Shown here: in pieces, positions 1 to 9,716 of the stretch
Position numbering within the stretch: position 1 is the first letter of the stretch
Layout of the letters: each line of letters starts with the position of its first letter
Origin: Pseudomonas silesiensis
GTDB taxonomy: Bacteria > Pseudomonadota > Gammaproteobacteria > Pseudomonadales > Pseudomonadaceae
DNA length: 64,000 bases
Reading direction: 5' to 3'
NCBI RefSeq assembly: GCF_001661075.1
Contig: NZ_CP014870.1
Coordinates: 992,001 to 1,056,000 of the forward strand
Program-made: the position numbers and the translations under genes
Notes under the pieces: generated by a model
The model's input: the letters and a program-made list of their open reading frames with translations, nothing else
What the model was told of the DNA's origin: nothing
The model's database searches: none

Positions 1-382
1 GGCCGGCGGAAAAATCCAGATCCACCAGCTCCGCACGAAAGAACACGTGCACCTGACTGATGTGCGGCACGTCGATCAAGGTATAGATGCTCAGGTTGCG
101 TACCCGGGCACACGCCTCTTCAGCGGTCTCGCGAATCGCCGCCTGCTCGATGGTTTCGCCGTTCTCCATGAAGCCTGCGGGCAGGGTCCAGTAACCGAGT
201 CGTGGCTCGATGGCGCGTCGGCACAACAACACCTTCGTGCCCCAGACCGGTACGCAACCGGCGACGATATTGGGGTTCTGGTAATGAATCGTGTGACAGC
301 TGTCGCAGACATATCGCAGGCGCGAATCGCCTTCTGGAATGCGCTGGATCACCGGGTTGCCGCACTGACTGCAAAATTTCAT
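1..382 (-). CDS. Nudix hydrolase with N-terminal zinc ribbon (partial, runs off window start)
   Basis: The gene starts at an ATG at 382 and is still open at base 1, so about 127 N-terminal residues are visible. It opens with a four-cysteine zinc ribbon (Cys4, Cys7, Cys26, Cys29) followed by a Nudix domain. The Nudix box spans about residues 70-92 and has the GX5E and RE-x2-EE elements (GFMENGE, RETAEE); the usual late glycine is replaced by cysteine. AGGAA lies just upstream of the start. Zinc-ribbon Nudix proteins usually cleave nucleoside diphosphate derivatives such as NADH or ADP-ribose, but the substrate here cannot be read from the sequence. It is transcribed divergently from the next Nudix gene. 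Confidence 0.9.
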   Translation of the reverse strand, partial: MKFCSQCGNPVIQRIPEGDSRLRYVCDSCHTIHYQNPNIVAGCVPVWGTKVLLCRRAIEPRLGYWTLPAGFMENGETIEQAAIRETAEEACARVRNLSIYTLIDVPHISQVHVFFRAELVDLDFSAG

Positions 383-528
383 GCTTGGGTTCCTGAATGC
401 TGCGCCTATCTTGGCGTGCGGCGGTGTCAGTCGGCAAGTTGTCGTTTAGCGACATGCAGCGGTTATGGGGTTGGGCGGCCGGTTCGATTGGTGCATGATG
501 CAAGGTAGCGAATAAGTCGAGAAGCCTC

Positions 529-1128
529 ATGCTGGACGAGCTATTGCATCGAGTAAGCAACCACATCCCACGCACACTGGAAACCGACAAGCGTTTTCCC
601 GAGGCCGCGGTCCTGGTGCCCATCACTCGCAGTGATGAACCGGAACTGGTTCTGACCCTGCGCGCCAGCGGGCTGTCGACCCATGGCGGTGAAGTCGCTT
701 TCCCCGGTGGTCGCCGCGACCCCGAAGACCCTGACCTTGTGTTCACCGCCCTGCGCGAAGCCGAAGAAGAAATCGGCCTGCCACCGGGGCTGGTCGAAGT
801 GATCGGCCCGCTGAGTCCCCTGATCTCCCTGCACGGCATCAACGTCACACCCTATGTCGGGGTGATTCCGGACTTCGTCGACTATCAGGCCAACGACGCC
901 GAGATTGCCGCAGTGTTCAGCGTACCCCTGGAATTCTTCCGCAAGGATCCTCGCGAACATACCCATCGCATCGATTACCAGGGCCGCAGTTGGTACGTGC
1001 CGAGTTATCGTTATGGCGAATACAAGATCTGGGGTCTGACCGCGATCATGATCGTCGAGTTGATCAACCTGCTTTATGACGCCAGAATCAGTCTGCACCA
1101 ACCACCCAAGCGTTTTACCGACACCTGA
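529..1128 (+). CDS. Nudix family CoA pyrophosphatase-like hydrolase
   Basis: The protein has 199 residues, a typical size for the NudL/YeaB group, which cleaves coenzyme A and its derivatives to 3',5'-ADP and 4'-phosphopantetheine. The Nudix box begins with FPGGRRDPED near residue 58 and continues to ALREAEEEIGL near residue 84. Its spacing is two residues longer than the classical box, as is common in CoA pyrophosphatases. A GAGAAG motif lies seven bases before the ATG. About 65 bases separate it from the carbonic anhydrase-like gene downstream, so the two may be co-transcribed. The exact substrate is inferred from the family. Confidence 0.88.
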   Translation: MLDELLHRVSNHIPRTLETDKRFPEAAVLVPITRSDEPELVLTLRASGLSTHGGEVAFPGGRRDPEDPDLVFTALREAEEEIGLPPGLVEVIGPLSPLISLHGINVTPYVGVIPDFVDYQANDAEIAAVFSVPLEFFRKDPREHTHRIDYQGRSWYVPSYRYGEYKIWGLTAIMIVELINLLYDARISLHQPPKRFTDT

Positions 1129-1194
1129 AGCCATCGTTCGAAATGGCCGAACCTTTTTTTCAAGTGAGCCTGCCTGAGCCTCGAGGGAACATAG

Positions 1195-1719
1195 ATGAAA
1201 TATCGCTTGGGCGACGCCCGCGTCGAAACCCATCCACAGAGCTGGATCGCACCCAGCGCCGTGCTGGTCGGCAAGGTCAGGCTGGAAGAGGGCGCCAACG
1301 TCTGGTTCAACGCCGTGCTGCGTGGCGACAACGAATTGATCCTGATCGGCAAGAACAGCAACGTCCAGGATGGCACGGTGATGCACACCGACATGGGCTA
1401 CCCGCTGACCATCGGCACCGGCGTGACCATCGGCCACAACGCCATGCTCCACGGTTGCACGGTCGGTGATTACAGCCTGATCGGGATTAACGCAGTGATT
1501 CTCAACGGCGCGAAAATCGGCAAGAACTGCATCATCGGCGCCAACTCGCTGATTGGTGAAGGCAAGGAAATTCCGGACGGCTCGCTGGTCATGGGGTCGC
1601 CCGGCAAGGTGGTGCGCGAGTTGACCGACGCACAGAAGAAGATGCTGGAAGCCAGTGCCGCCCACTATGTGCATAACGCCCAGCGTTACGCCCGCGATCT
1701 GGCAGAGCAGGAACAATGA
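1195..1719 (+). CDS. Gamma carbonic anhydrase family protein (left-handed beta-helix)
   Basis: This 174-residue protein is built mostly of hexapeptide repeats (for example around residues 50-115), giving a left-handed beta helix. The three histidines that bind metal in gamma carbonic anhydrases are present at His64 (VMHTD), His81 (IGHNA) and His86 (LHG). The size and motifs fit the YrdA/PaaY group, whose members bind zinc but often lack proven carbonic anhydrase activity. GAGGGAA stands six bases before the ATG. Its stop overlaps the start of the DUF1289 gene in an ATGA, so the two are translationally coupled. Confidence 0.9.
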   Translation: MKYRLGDARVETHPQSWIAPSAVLVGKVRLEEGANVWFNAVLRGDNELILIGKNSNVQDGTVMHTDMGYPLTIGTGVTIGHNAMLHGCTVGDYSLIGINAVILNGAKIGKNCIIGANSLIGEGKEIPDGSLVMGSPGKVVRELTDAQKKMLEASAAHYVHNAQRYARDLAEQEQ

Positions 1720-1931
1720 ACACCCCCGAACGCCCGGTCCGCTCGCCTTGTGTGAATATCTGTGCACTGGACGACGATGACATCTGCACTGGCTGTCAGC
1801 GCACGGTGGAAGAGATCACGCGCTGGAGCCGGATGGACAACGAGGAGCGGCGCAGGGTGCTGGGGCTGTGCCATGAGCGGGCCAAATCCAGTGGGATCCT
1901 CTGGATGCTGCCTGCGAAATCCGATTCCTGA
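1716..1931 (+). CDS. DUF1289 domain-containing small protein
   Basis: The product is 71 residues with the DUF1289 cysteine pattern SPCVNIC...CTGC (Cys12, Cys16, Cys24, Cys27), which suggests a bound metal ion or iron-sulfur centre. The molecular function of the family is not known to me. The start overlaps the stop of the carbonic anhydrase-like gene (ATGA), so it is the last gene of that small operon. A REPIN follows directly. Confidence 0.88.
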   Translation: MNTPERPVRSPCVNICALDDDDICTGCQRTVEEITRWSRMDNEERRRVLGLCHERAKSSGILWMLPAKSDS

Positions 1932-1937
1932 CCACTG

Positions 1938-2038
1938 TGTAGGAGCGAGCTTGCTCGCGATGGACTCAAGAGCGCCGCGTTTAACCAGTAAACACGCGTT
2001 ATCGTTAACGACCATCGCGAGCAAGCTCGCTCCTACAT
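1938..2038. repeat. REPIN (inverted pair of REP elements)
   Basis: Two copies of a REP element (TGTAGGAGCGAGCTTGCTCG and its reverse complement) face each other across about 50 bases. It lies between the DUF1289 gene and purT. Confidence 0.9.
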
Positions 2039-2177
2039 GTCATCAGGCCGTCGCCGGCTGAAGCCAAACCCTGCGGTTCATGTAAAATGTCGGGCTTTCT
2101 TCCCATGGGAAGCGCGCAGGCTCTTACAGGTCAATCACGCCGCGACCCTCGATGATCCGCTCCATAGAGGACCTGAG

Positions 2178-3359
2178 ATGACCCGTATCGGAACTCCACT
2201 GTCGCCCACCGCGACCCGCGTTTTGTTGTGTGGCTGTGGTGAGCTGGGCAAGGAAGTGGTGATCGAGCTGCAACGCCTGGGCGTAGAAGTGATTGCCGTG
2301 GATCGCTACGCCAACGCGCCGGCCATGCAGGTTGCCCATCGCAGCCACGTGATCAACATGCTCGACGGCGCTGCCCTGCGTGCCGTGATCGAGGCCGAGC
2401 AGCCGCACTTCATCGTGCCGGAAATCGAAGCCATCGCCACCGCGACCCTGGTCGAGCTTGAAGCGCAAGGTTTCACCGTGATCCCGACGGCGCGTGCCAC
2501 GCAGCTGACCATGAACCGCGAAGGTATCCGTCGCCTGGCCGCCGAAGAGCTGGACTTGCCGACCTCGCCGTACCACTTTGCCGACACCTTCGAAGATTAC
2601 AGCAAGGCCATCGAAGACCTGGGTTTCCCCTGTGTGGTCAAGCCGGTGATGAGTTCCTCGGGCAAGGGCCAGAGCCTGTTGCGCAGCGCCGATGACGTGA
2701 AAACCGCGTGGGATTACGCGCAAGAAGGCGGCCGCGCCGGTAAAGGTCGGGTGATCATCGAGGGCTTCATCGACTTCGACTACGAAATCACCCTGTTGAC
2801 CGTGCGTCACGTCGGCGGCACGACGTTCTGCGCACCCGTCGGCCATCGTCAGGAGAAGGGCGACTACCAGGAATCCTGGCAGCCACAGGCCATGAGCCCG
2901 GTGGCCCTGGCGCAATCCCAGCACGTGGCCAAGGCGGTCACCGAGGCCTTGGGTGGCCGTGGCCTGTTTGGCGTCGAGCTGTTCATCAAGGGCGATCAGG
3001 TGTGGTTCAGCGAAGTGTCGCCACGTCCCCATGACACCGGTCTGGTAACCCTGATTTCCCAGGACCTGTCGCAGTTCGCCCTGCATGCTCGGGCGATCCT
3101 GGGCCTGCCGATTCCGTTGATCCGTCAGTTCGGGCCTTCGGCTTCGGCGGTGATCCTGGTGGAAGGGCAATCGACCCAGACCGCTTTCGCCAACCTGGGC
3201 GCTGCTTTGAGCGAGCCGGATACGGCGTTGCGCCTGTTTGGCAAGCCTGAGGTCAATGGCCAGCGGCGGATGGGGGTGGCGTTGGCGCGGGATGAGTCGA
3301 TCGAGGCGGCTCGTGCCAAGGCGACCCGCGCTTCCCAGGCTGTCGTGGTCGAGCTCTAA
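2178..3359 (+). CDS. purT: Formate-dependent phosphoribosylglycinamide formyltransferase (PurT)
   Basis: PurT makes formyl-GAR from GAR, formate and ATP in purine synthesis and replaces the folate-dependent PurN step. The 393-residue protein has the N-terminal nucleotide-binding fold ([12 protein letters not shown], about residues 14-25), a central ATP-grasp domain with the glycine-rich loop MSSSGKGQS near residue 160, and metal-binding residues in the [12 protein letters not shown] segment near residue 280. The start is the ATG at 2178, in an ACCTGAGATG context, because upstream in-frame codons do not look like this family. The gene stands alone between two REP loci. Confidence 0.96.
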   Translation: MTRIGTPLSPTATRVLLCGCGELGKEVVIELQRLGVEVIAVDRYANAPAMQVAHRSHVINMLDGAALRAVIEAEQPHFIVPEIEAIATATLVELEAQGFTVIPTARATQLTMNREGIRRLAAEELDLPTSPYHFADTFEDYSKAIEDLGFPCVVKPVMSSSGKGQSLLRSADDVKTAWDYAQEGGRAGKGRVIIEGFIDFDYEITLLTVRHVGGTTFCAPVGHRQEKGDYQESWQPQAMSPVALAQSQHVAKAVTEALGGRGLFGVELFIKGDQVWFSEVSPRPHDTGLVTLISQDLSQFALHARAILGLPIPLIRQFGPSASAVILVEGQSTQTAFANLGAALSEPDTALRLFGKPEVNGQRRMGVALARDESIEAARAKATRASQAVVVEL

Positions 3360-3370
3360 ACCGAGGCGCG

Positions 3371-3478
3371 GCTATCGCGAGCAAGCTCGCTCCCACAGGG
3401 TTTTCGGCTGGTCACAAGTTTTGTGTACACCCGAGCACCCTGTGGGAGCGGGCTTGCTCCGGGCGGCGATCCGACGAT
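3371..3478. repeat. REPIN with one variant arm
   Basis: The left arm is a standard REP (CGCGAGCAAGCTCGCTCCCA). The right arm begins like a REP but switches to the GGCGGCGATCCGAC form also seen near 4990 and 31290. It sits between the convergent purT and MFS transporter genes. Confidence 0.8.
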
Positions 3479-3487
3479 GGCGGTCTG

Positions 3488-4804
3488 TCAGGCAACCCTG
3501 TTCAGATCGTTGTTGCGCGTCTCCTTAAGGCACAGCACCGCAATCAAACTCAACACCGCCGCCCCCGACACATACCCGCCGACATAACTCAAACCCCCCA
3601 TCTCCACCAGTTTCTGCGCAAAGAACGGCGCCGCCGAAGCCCCGACGATCCCGCCCAGGTTGTAGGCCGCCGACGCCCCGGTATAGCGCACGTGGGTCGG
3701 AAACAGCTCTGGCAGCAGCGCCCCCATTGGCGCGAAGGTCACGCCCATCAGAAACAGCTCGATGCACAGGAACAACGCCACGCTCCACGTCGATCCCTGG
3801 GTCAGCAGCGGTTCCATCAGGAATCCGGACAGAATCGCCAGCACGCCGCCAATGATCAGCACCGGTTTGCGCCCGTAACGGTCACTGGCCAAGGCCGACA
3901 ACGGCGTAGCCGCGGCCATGAACAGGACGGCGAAGCACAACAGCGCGAGGAAGGTTTCGCGGGTGTAGCCGAGTGTCGACACGCCATAGCTCAACGAAAA
4001 CACGGTCGAGATGTAGAACAGCGCGTAACAAACCACCATCGACCCGGCACCCAGCAGCATGGGCGCCCAGTATTGGCTGAACAGTTCCACCAACGGGATC
4101 TTCACCCGTTCCTGGCGCGCCATGGCATTGGCGAACACCGGTGTTTCGTGGAGCTTGAGGCGCACGTACAGGCCGACCATCACCAGCGCGGCGCTGAGCA
4201 GGAACGGGATCCGCCAGCCCCACGAGCGGAACTGTTCGTCGTCCAGGGTCATGGCGAGGGTCAGGAACAGTCCGTTGGCCGCGAGAAAACCGATCGAAGG
4301 GCCCAGCTGCGGGAACATGCCGAACCAGGCGCGCTTGCCTTTGGGGGCGTTCTCCGTCGCCAGCAGCGCTGCGCCGCCCCATTCACCGCCCAGCCCCAGG
4401 CCTTGGCCGAAGCGCAATACGCACAGCAGGATCGGCGCCCAGGCCCCGATGCTGTCGTAACCCGGCAGCACGCCGATCAGGGTGGTGCATACGCCCATCA
4501 GCAGCAGGGAGGCTACCAGGGTCGATTTGCGCCCGATGCGGTCTCCGAAGTGGCCGAACAGCGCCGAGCCCAGCGGTCGGGCAAGGAACGCAATGCCGAA
4601 GGTGAGGAACGCCGACAGCATCTGCGCGGTGCCGGAGGTCTGCGGAAAGAACACCGGGCCGATCACCAGCGCTGCCGCAGTGGCATAGACGTAGAAGTCG
4701 TAGAACTCGATGGCGGTACCGATGAAGCTCGCGGTGGCCACCCGGGTGGCGGAGTTCGTCGGTTGTGCGGGCGTGCTGTCGTTATAAGTCGTGCTGGTCG
4801 TCAT
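3488..4804 (-). CDS. MFS transporter, metabolite:H+ symporter (MHS) family
   Basis: The protein has about 438 residues and around 12 hydrophobic segments. The start of the first helix carries the MHS signature IGTAIEFYDFYVYATAAAL, as in ProP, ShiA and KgtP. Conserved loop motifs are FGHFGDRIGRKS between helices 2 and 3 and SDRYGRKP in the middle of the protein. These carriers import organic acids, osmolytes or aromatic acids with protons; the substrate here is unknown. The ATG at 4804 has AGGG eight bases upstream and is preferred. An ATG at 4825 is also possible but has a cramped ribosome site. Confidence 0.9.
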   Translation of the reverse strand: MTTSTTYNDSTPAQPTNSATRVATASFIGTAIEFYDFYVYATAAALVIGPVFFPQTSGTAQMLSAFLTFGIAFLARPLGSALFGHFGDRIGRKSTLVASLLLMGVCTTLIGVLPGYDSIGAWAPILLCVLRFGQGLGLGGEWGGAALLATENAPKGKRAWFGMFPQLGPSIGFLAANGLFLTLAMTLDDEQFRSWGWRIPFLLSAALVMVGLYVRLKLHETPVFANAMARQERVKIPLVELFSQYWAPMLLGAGSMVVCYALFYISTVFSLSYGVSTLGYTRETFLALLCFAVLFMAAATPLSALASDRYGRKPVLIIGGVLAILSGFLMEPLLTQGSTWSVALFLCIELFLMGVTFAPMGALLPELFPTHVRYTGASAAYNLGGIVGASAAPFFAQKLVEMGGLSYVGGYVSGAAVLSLIAVLCLKETRNNDLNRVA

Positions 4805-4929
4805 GCGGTAATCCCTGACAGTCATGTGCTCCAGTGGAGCGAATTATTATGGTCGAACACCCAGGGATGTGGGTTTAACGCAGAGTGCGGGTAGCACAGG
4901 GGTAGGGCGGGGCTTGGGTAAGCGGTTCG

Positions 4930-4959
4930 ATTATAGGAAGGAGGCTAACGATCAAACAA
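4930..4959 (-). promoter_or_regulatory. Candidate sigma-70 promoter of the MFS transporter gene
   Basis: On the minus strand there is a perfect -10 TATAAT (4930-4935) with TTGTTT 18 bases upstream (4954-4959). It lies about 125 bases before the transporter start. It is a pattern match only. Confidence 0.45.
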
Positions 4960-4985
4960 GGGGCCAACGGTTCACGATGGCATTG

Positions 4986-5024
4986 TGGCGGTGCGGCGAT
5001 CCGACAAGCCCCCTGGCCACAGGG
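4986..5024. repeat. Fragment resembling the second REP subfamily
   Basis: The segment GTGCGGCGATCCGACAAG matches the GTGCGGCGATCCGACTTG arm of the REPIN at 31219-31314 and is followed by GGCCACAGGG. It looks like a single decayed REP. Confidence 0.5.
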
Positions 5025-5037
5025 ATTGTGTCTGGCT

Positions 5038-6273
5038 CTAGATGACGGCTGGAACCAAAGTGGTATGCCAGATCAACACGCGTGTAACGCGGTTGTCCTC
5101 GGTTTCGAGGATTTCCAGCCGATACCGCCCGATCTTCAGGCACACCGCGCTTTCCGGAATCGTCTCCAGCGCTTCGGTGACCAACCCGTTCAGGGTTTTC
5201 GGTCCATCGCTGGGCAGGTGCCAGCCCAGGCTCTTGTTCAGGTCGCGAATCGACGCCGCGCCATCGATCACCAGTCGCCCATCGGCCTGGGGATGGATAT
5301 GCGGGTTATCCAGGCTGTGCTGGCTTTCGAACTCACCGACGATTTCTTCGAGAATGTCTTCCAGTGTCACGATGCCGAGCACTTCGCCGTACTCGTCGAC
5401 CACCATGCCCAGGCGTCGCTGCTGTTTATGGAAATTGAGCAGCTGCAACTGCAGCGGTGTGCTTTCGGGCACGAAGTACGGCTCGTGACTGGCCGCCAGC
5501 AGCGATTCCATGGTCAGGCTGCCGTCGGGCAACAGGTGCCGGATCTGGCGGGTATTGAGCACCGCTTCGACCTGGTTGATGTCGCTGTGGAACACCGGCA
5601 GGCGCGTGCGCTTGTTGTGGCGCAGTTGTTCGATGATGTCCGAAAGGGGGTCGTCGAGGTTGATCCCGTCGACATCGCTGCGCGGCACCAGAATGTCGTT
5701 GACCGTGATGTTGTCCAGCGCGTGGATGCCTGACAACGGATGCGGACGACAGACTGGCTGGTCGTGATCGTCGCGCCGCTCCCGCTGCGCCTCGTCTTCA
5801 CTGTGTTGCACCACTTTGGCTTTGCGGGCGAACGGCCGCATCAGTAATTGGCTGATGCCGTTGAGCAGCCAGGCGGCGGGGTAGATGATTTTCAGCGGCG
5901 CGCGGAGCAAGGTGTTGCCCAGGGCCAGGATCGCGTCCGGGTAGCGAACGGCGAGGGAGCGTGGCAGGTAGTCGGCGAACACCAGCAGGACCGCGCCGGC
6001 CCCGACGCACGCGGCCCATGGACCGTTTTCAGCCCAGGTAAAAATCGCCAGCAACGTGCTGATGACCACCACGAGCGCGCGGCATAGGGTGTTGCACAGG
6101 ATCAGGCTGTTCAGCGGGAAACTCAGTTTCGCCACGGGTTTGTCACTGGAGCGCGAAGCGGTGCGCTGGGCAAGCAAGTGTTGCTGTGCCGCTTCGATGG
6201 CGGTAAACAGCCCCGACCATAAAATCAGCAGGGCCATGACTGCGAGCATCGGCCCTATGGGCAATTCGTCCAT
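5038..6273 (-). CDS. CorB/CNNM-like membrane protein (DUF21, CBS pair, CorC_HlyC domain)
   Basis: The 411-residue protein has an N-terminal DUF21 membrane region (about residues 1-150, four hydrophobic stretches), a CBS pair (about 185-330) and a C-terminal CorC_HlyC domain (about 340-405). The acidic MVVDEYGEVLGIVTLEDILE motif closes the CBS region. Proteins of this layout are linked to magnesium or cobalt export and to magnesium homeostasis; transport by this one is inferred. It starts 12 bases after the stop of the cytochrome assembly gene, so the two form an operon. Confidence 0.9.
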   Translation of the reverse strand: MDELPIGPMLAVMALLILWSGLFTAIEAAQQHLLAQRTASRSSDKPVAKLSFPLNSLILCNTLCRALVVVISTLLAIFTWAENGPWAACVGAGAVLLVFADYLPRSLAVRYPDAILALGNTLLRAPLKIIYPAAWLLNGISQLLMRPFARKAKVVQHSEDEAQRERRDDHDQPVCRPHPLSGIHALDNITVNDILVPRSDVDGINLDDPLSDIIEQLRHNKRTRLPVFHSDINQVEAVLNTRQIRHLLPDGSLTMESLLAASHEPYFVPESTPLQLQLLNFHKQQRRLGMVVDEYGEVLGIVTLEDILEEIVGEFESQHSLDNPHIHPQADGRLVIDGAASIRDLNKSLGWHLPSDGPKTLNGLVTEALETIPESAVCLKIGRYRLEILETEDNRVTRVLIWHTTLVPAVI

Positions 6274-6285
6274 TAATGCGGCCCG

Positions 6286-7098
6286 TCAGATGTGCAGGAT
6301 GTATTCGCGGACCAGCTTGCTGCCGAAGTACGCCAGCATCAGCAGGCAGAAACCGGCGAGGGTCCAGCGAATGGCCTTGTGTCCGCGCCAGCCCAGGCGG
6401 GTGCGACCCCAGAGCAGCACGCTGAAGACGATCCAGGCCAGGCACGCCAGCAAGGTCTTGTGCACCAGGTGCTGGGCGAACAGGTTGTCGACGAACAGCC
6501 AGCCGGAGATCAGCGACAACGACAACAGGGTCCAGCCAGCCCAGAGGAAGCCGAACAGCAGGCTTTCCATGGTTTGCAGTGGCGGGAAGTTCTTGATCAG
6601 TCCGGACGGGTGCTTGTGCTTGAGTTGATGGTCCTGGACCAGCAACAGCAACGCCTGGAACACCGCAATGGTGAACATGCCGTAGGCGAGGATCGACAGC
6701 AGGATGTGGGCGAGGATGCCTGGCTCCTCGTCGATGATCTGCACCGTGCCGGCGGGGGCGATCTGCGAGAGGATCACGGTGGCGAGGCCCAGCGGGAACA
6801 GCAATATCAGCAGGTTCTCCACCGGAATCCGCGAGCAGGCCAGCAGTGTCAGGGCAATGACCGCCGCGGCGATCAGGCTGGCGGCGCTGAAAAAATCCAG
6901 GCCCAGGCCGATCGGCGTCAACAGATGGGTGAACAGGCTGGCACTGTGAGCCAGCACGGCCAGCACGCCGAGCGTGACCAGCAGGCGCTTGTTGGCCTTG
7001 GCGCCGGTGGCCAGACGAGTGCCCTGATAGAGGGTCGCAGCGGCGTATAAGCAGGCGGCGGCGAGGGTGGTAAGCAAACTGGGTGACAAGGGGAGCAT
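6286..7098 (-). CDS. Cytochrome c assembly / CcsA-like inner membrane protein (YpjD type)
   Basis: The product is about 270 residues with eight or so hydrophobic helices and no large soluble domain, as in the YpjD/CcsA group of haem-handling membrane proteins. Histidines in or near helices (HSASLFTHLL, ILAHILLSILAYGMF) could be haem ligands. I chose the ATG at 7098, which has ACAGGA upstream and begins directly with a hydrophobic stretch; the reading frame stays open further upstream but that part is not membrane-like. The gene is divergent from ffh, as in other pseudomonads. Its role in cytochrome maturation is inferred from the family. Confidence 0.85.
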   Translation of the reverse strand: MLPLSPSLLTTLAAACLYAAATLYQGTRLATGAKANKRLLVTLGVLAVLAHSASLFTHLLTPIGLGLDFFSAASLIAAAVIALTLLACSRIPVENLLILLFPLGLATVILSQIAPAGTVQIIDEEPGILAHILLSILAYGMFTIAVFQALLLLVQDHQLKHKHPSGLIKNFPPLQTMESLLFGFLWAGWTLLSLSLISGWLFVDNLFAQHLVHKTLLACLAWIVFSVLLWGRTRLGWRGHKAIRWTLAGFCLLMLAYFGSKLVREYILHI

Positions 7099-7190
7099 AA
7101 ATCCTGTTAGGCAAGCCCGAAAGGCGCTGAGTTTGGCATAGAAACCACACGGCACGAAAGTGCGAGGTGTCCGCCAGACGCAGTCTTCGC

Positions 7191-7196
7191 TATAAT
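7191..7196 (+). promoter_or_regulatory. Candidate -10 element upstream of ffh
   Basis: A TATAAT hexamer lies about 100 bases before the ffh start in the region shared with the divergent CcsA-like gene. No convincing -35 is visible. Confidence 0.35.
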
Positions 7197-7293
7197 CCGC
7201 GACCTGCCCACGCCGCAGGCTCGCCGAGCACATGTTTAATCCGGTCTGGGCCGCCATTATCCCGGTCTACACAGGGCCTGAAAGGATCGCGCA

Positions 7294-8670
7294 ATGTTTG
7301 AAAACTTAACCGACCGTCTCTCGCAGACGCTGCGCCATGTCACCGGCAAGGCCAAGCTGACCGAGGACAACATCAAAGACACCCTGCGTGAAGTGCGCAT
7401 GGCGTTGCTCGAAGCCGATGTCGCCTTGCCGGTGGTCAAAGACTTCGTCAACTCGGTCAAGGAACGCGCCGTCGGTACCGAGGTGTCGCGCAGCCTGACG
7501 CCGGGCCAGGCCTTCGTGAAGATTGTCCAGGCCGAACTCGAAAGCCTGATGGGCGCAGCCAACGAAGACTTGAACCTGAGCGCCGTTCCGCCAGCGGTCA
7601 TTCTGATGGCCGGTCTGCAGGGTGCGGGTAAAACCACCACCGCCGGCAAGCTCGCGCGCTTCCTTAAAGAGCGCAAGAAGAAGTCGGTCATGGTCGTGTC
7701 CGCGGACGTTTACCGTCCTGCGGCGATCAAGCAGCTGGAAATGCTTGCCGGTGAAGTCGGCGTGACCTTCTTCCCGTCCGACCTGAGCCAGAAGCCGGTC
7801 GAGATCGCGCAAGCGGCCATTAAAGAAGCCAAGCTGAAATTCATCGACGTGGTCATCGTCGATACCGCCGGTCGCCTGCACATCGATGAAGAGATGATGG
7901 GCGAGATCAAGGCGCTGCATGCCGCGATCAACCCGGTCGAAACCCTGTTCGTGGTCGATGCCATGACCGGCCAGGATGCCGCCAACACGGCCAAGGCCTT
8001 TGGTGACGCGCTGCCCCTGACCGGTGTGATCCTGACCAAGGTCGACGGCGACGCCCGTGGCGGTGCCGCCCTGTCGGTGCGTGCCATCACCGGCAAGCCG
8101 ATCAAGTTCATCGGTATGGGCGAGAAGAGCGAAGCGCTCGATCCGTTCCACCCTGAGCGTATCGCCTCGCGCATCCTTGGCATGGGCGACGTGCTCAGCC
8201 TGATCGAGCAGGCCGAGCAGACCCTCGACAAGGACAAGGCCGACAAGCTGGCCAAGAAGCTGAAGAAGGGGAAGGGCTTCGACCTCGAAGACTTCCGCGA
8301 TCAGCTGCAACAGATGAAAAACATGGGCGGCCTCGGCGGCCTCATGGACAAACTGCCGAACATCGGCGGGGTGAACCTGGCGCAAATGGGCAATGCCCAG
8401 GGTGCGGCAGAAAAGCAATTCAAGCAGATGGAAGCCATCATCAATTCCATGACCCCGGCCGAGCGCCGCGACCCTGAGCTGATCAGCGGTTCGCGCAAAC
8501 GCCGGATCGCCATGGGTTCCGGCACCCAGGTGCAGGACATCGGTCGCTTGATCAAGCAGCACAAGCAGATGCAGAAGATGATGAAGAAATTCTCCGCGAA
8601 AGGCGGAATGGCCAAAATGATGCGTGGCATGGGCGGTATGTTGCCCGGCGGCGGTATGCCCAAGATGTAA
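7294..8670 (+). CDS. ffh: Signal recognition particle protein Ffh
   Basis: Ffh binds signal peptides of nascent membrane proteins and, with 4.5S RNA and FtsY, delivers ribosomes to the Sec translocon. The 458-residue protein has the N-domain (about 1-90), the G-domain with GLQGAGKTTT near residue 105, DTAGRLH near 190 and TKVDGDARGG near 248, and a methionine-rich M-domain. The M-domain holds the RNA-binding SGSRKRRIAMGSG segment near residue 390 and ends in a run of MRGMGGMLPGGGMPKM type. AAGGA stands seven bases before the ATG. Confidence 0.98.
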   Translation: MFENLTDRLSQTLRHVTGKAKLTEDNIKDTLREVRMALLEADVALPVVKDFVNSVKERAVGTEVSRSLTPGQAFVKIVQAELESLMGAANEDLNLSAVPPAVILMAGLQGAGKTTTAGKLARFLKERKKKSVMVVSADVYRPAAIKQLEMLAGEVGVTFFPSDLSQKPVEIAQAAIKEAKLKFIDVVIVDTAGRLHIDEEMMGEIKALHAAINPVETLFVVDAMTGQDAANTAKAFGDALPLTGVILTKVDGDARGGAALSVRAITGKPIKFIGMGEKSEALDPFHPERIASRILGMGDVLSLIEQAEQTLDKDKADKLAKKLKKGKGFDLEDFRDQLQQMKNMGGLGGLMDKLPNIGGVNLAQMGNAQGAAEKQFKQMEAIINSMTPAERRDPELISGSRKRRIAMGSGTQVQDIGRLIKQHKQMQKMMKKFSAKGGMAKMMRGMGGMLPGGGMPKM

Positions 8671-8820
8671 AGAATCCGCGCCGTCAGAGATGTCGGCGCA
8701 GTACCACAGAAATGTGGGATCTCCAGCAAACCCGCACTTGGCGGGAGCTGACTGGCCGTTTTCAACGACGGCTCTATAGCAAATCTGGATGGCGACCGAA
8801 AGGCCGCCGGAAAAAGACAT

Positions 8821-8848
8821 TTGCAAAAGTCCGGATATTCCTTAGAAT
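8821..8848 (+). promoter_or_regulatory. Candidate sigma-70 promoter of rpsP-rimM-trmD-rplS
   Basis: TTGCAA (8821-8826) and TAGAAT (8843-8848) are separated by 16 bases and lie about 70 bases before rpsP. The position suits the promoter of this ribosomal operon. Confidence 0.6.
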
Positions 8849-8920
8849 ATGCGGCCTTTCGGGCACCTATGCCCGCTGTGCCTTTAGATTTGCAGCACCG
8901 ACTACAGGAACGATGTTCAC

Positions 8921-9172
8921 ATGCTAACAATCCGTCTTGCCCTTGGCGGCTCCAAAAAGCGCCCGTTTTACCACTTGACCGTAACCGACAGCCGCAACCC
9001 GCGCGACGGTTCGCACAAGGAACAGGTTGGTTTCTTCAACCCTGTTGCTCGTGGTCAAGAAGTCCGTCTGTCCGTGAACCAAGAGCGCGTAGCCTACTGG
9101 CTGAGCGTTGGTGCACAACCTTCTGAGCGTGTTGCTCAGTTGTTGAAGGAATCTGCTAAGGCTGCGGCCTGA
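8921..9172 (+). CDS. rpsP: 30S ribosomal protein S16
   Basis: The 83-residue protein begins [19 protein letters not shown], the typical start of S16, an assembly protein of the small subunit body. Its length is normal for the family. It is the first gene of the rpsP-rimM-trmD-rplS operon, and rimM starts five bases after its stop. Confidence 0.98.
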   Translation: MLTIRLALGGSKKRPFYHLTVTDSRNPRDGSHKEQVGFFNPVARGQEVRLSVNQERVAYWLSVGAQPSERVAQLLKESAKAAA

Positions 9173-9177
9173 GCAAT

Positions 9178-9714
9178 ATGAACGCGACGCCAGCTGTTGC
9201 TGATGATTTGATCGTTATCGGCAAGATTTATTCTGTTCACGGCGTTCGCGGCGAAGTGAAGGTGTATTCCTTTACTGATCCGACTGAAAACCTGTTGCAG
9301 TACAAAACCTGGACGCTCAAGCGCGAAGGTAGTGTGAAACAGGTCGAGCTGGTCAGCGGACGTGGGAACGACAAGTTCCTGGTCGCAAAGCTCAAGGGTC
9401 TCGATGATCGTGAAGAAGCGCGTCTTCTGGCCGGTTATGAGATCTGCGTGCCACGCAACCTGTTCCCTGAATTGACCGACGGCGAGTACTACTGGTACCA
9501 GCTGGAAGGTCTGAAGGTTATTGATCAACTCGGGCAATTGCTCGGGAAAATCGATCATCTTCTGGAAACCGGCGCCAATGATGTAATGGTGGTCAAGCCT
9601 TGCGCTGGCAGCCTGGATGATCGCGAACGCCTGTTGCCCTATACGGAGCAATGCGTGTTGGCTGTCGACCTGGCCGCAGGCGAGATGAAGGTGGAATGGG
9701 ATGCGGACTTCTAA
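9178..9714 (+). CDS. rimM: 16S rRNA processing protein RimM
   Basis: RimM helps mature the 30S head domain and binds S19. The 178-residue product has the N-terminal RimM domain with [20 protein letters not shown] (about residues 13-32) and a C-terminal PRC-barrel containing [14 protein letters not shown] near residue 100. Its place between rpsP and trmD is the standard arrangement in gammaproteobacteria. Confidence 0.97.
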   Translation: MNATPAVADDLIVIGKIYSVHGVRGEVKVYSFTDPTENLLQYKTWTLKREGSVKQVELVSGRGNDKFLVAKLKGLDDREEARLLAGYEICVPRNLFPELTDGEYYWYQLEGLKVIDQLGQLLGKIDHLLETGANDVMVVKPCAGSLDDRERLLPYTEQCVLAVDLAAGEMKVEWDADF

Positions 9715-9716
9715 AC

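Noticed and set aside
3692..4894. A 400-codon plus-strand frame opposite the MFS transporter.
   Set aside because: Its translation is rich in Gln, Arg and His without structure, typical of the antisense of membrane-protein genes.
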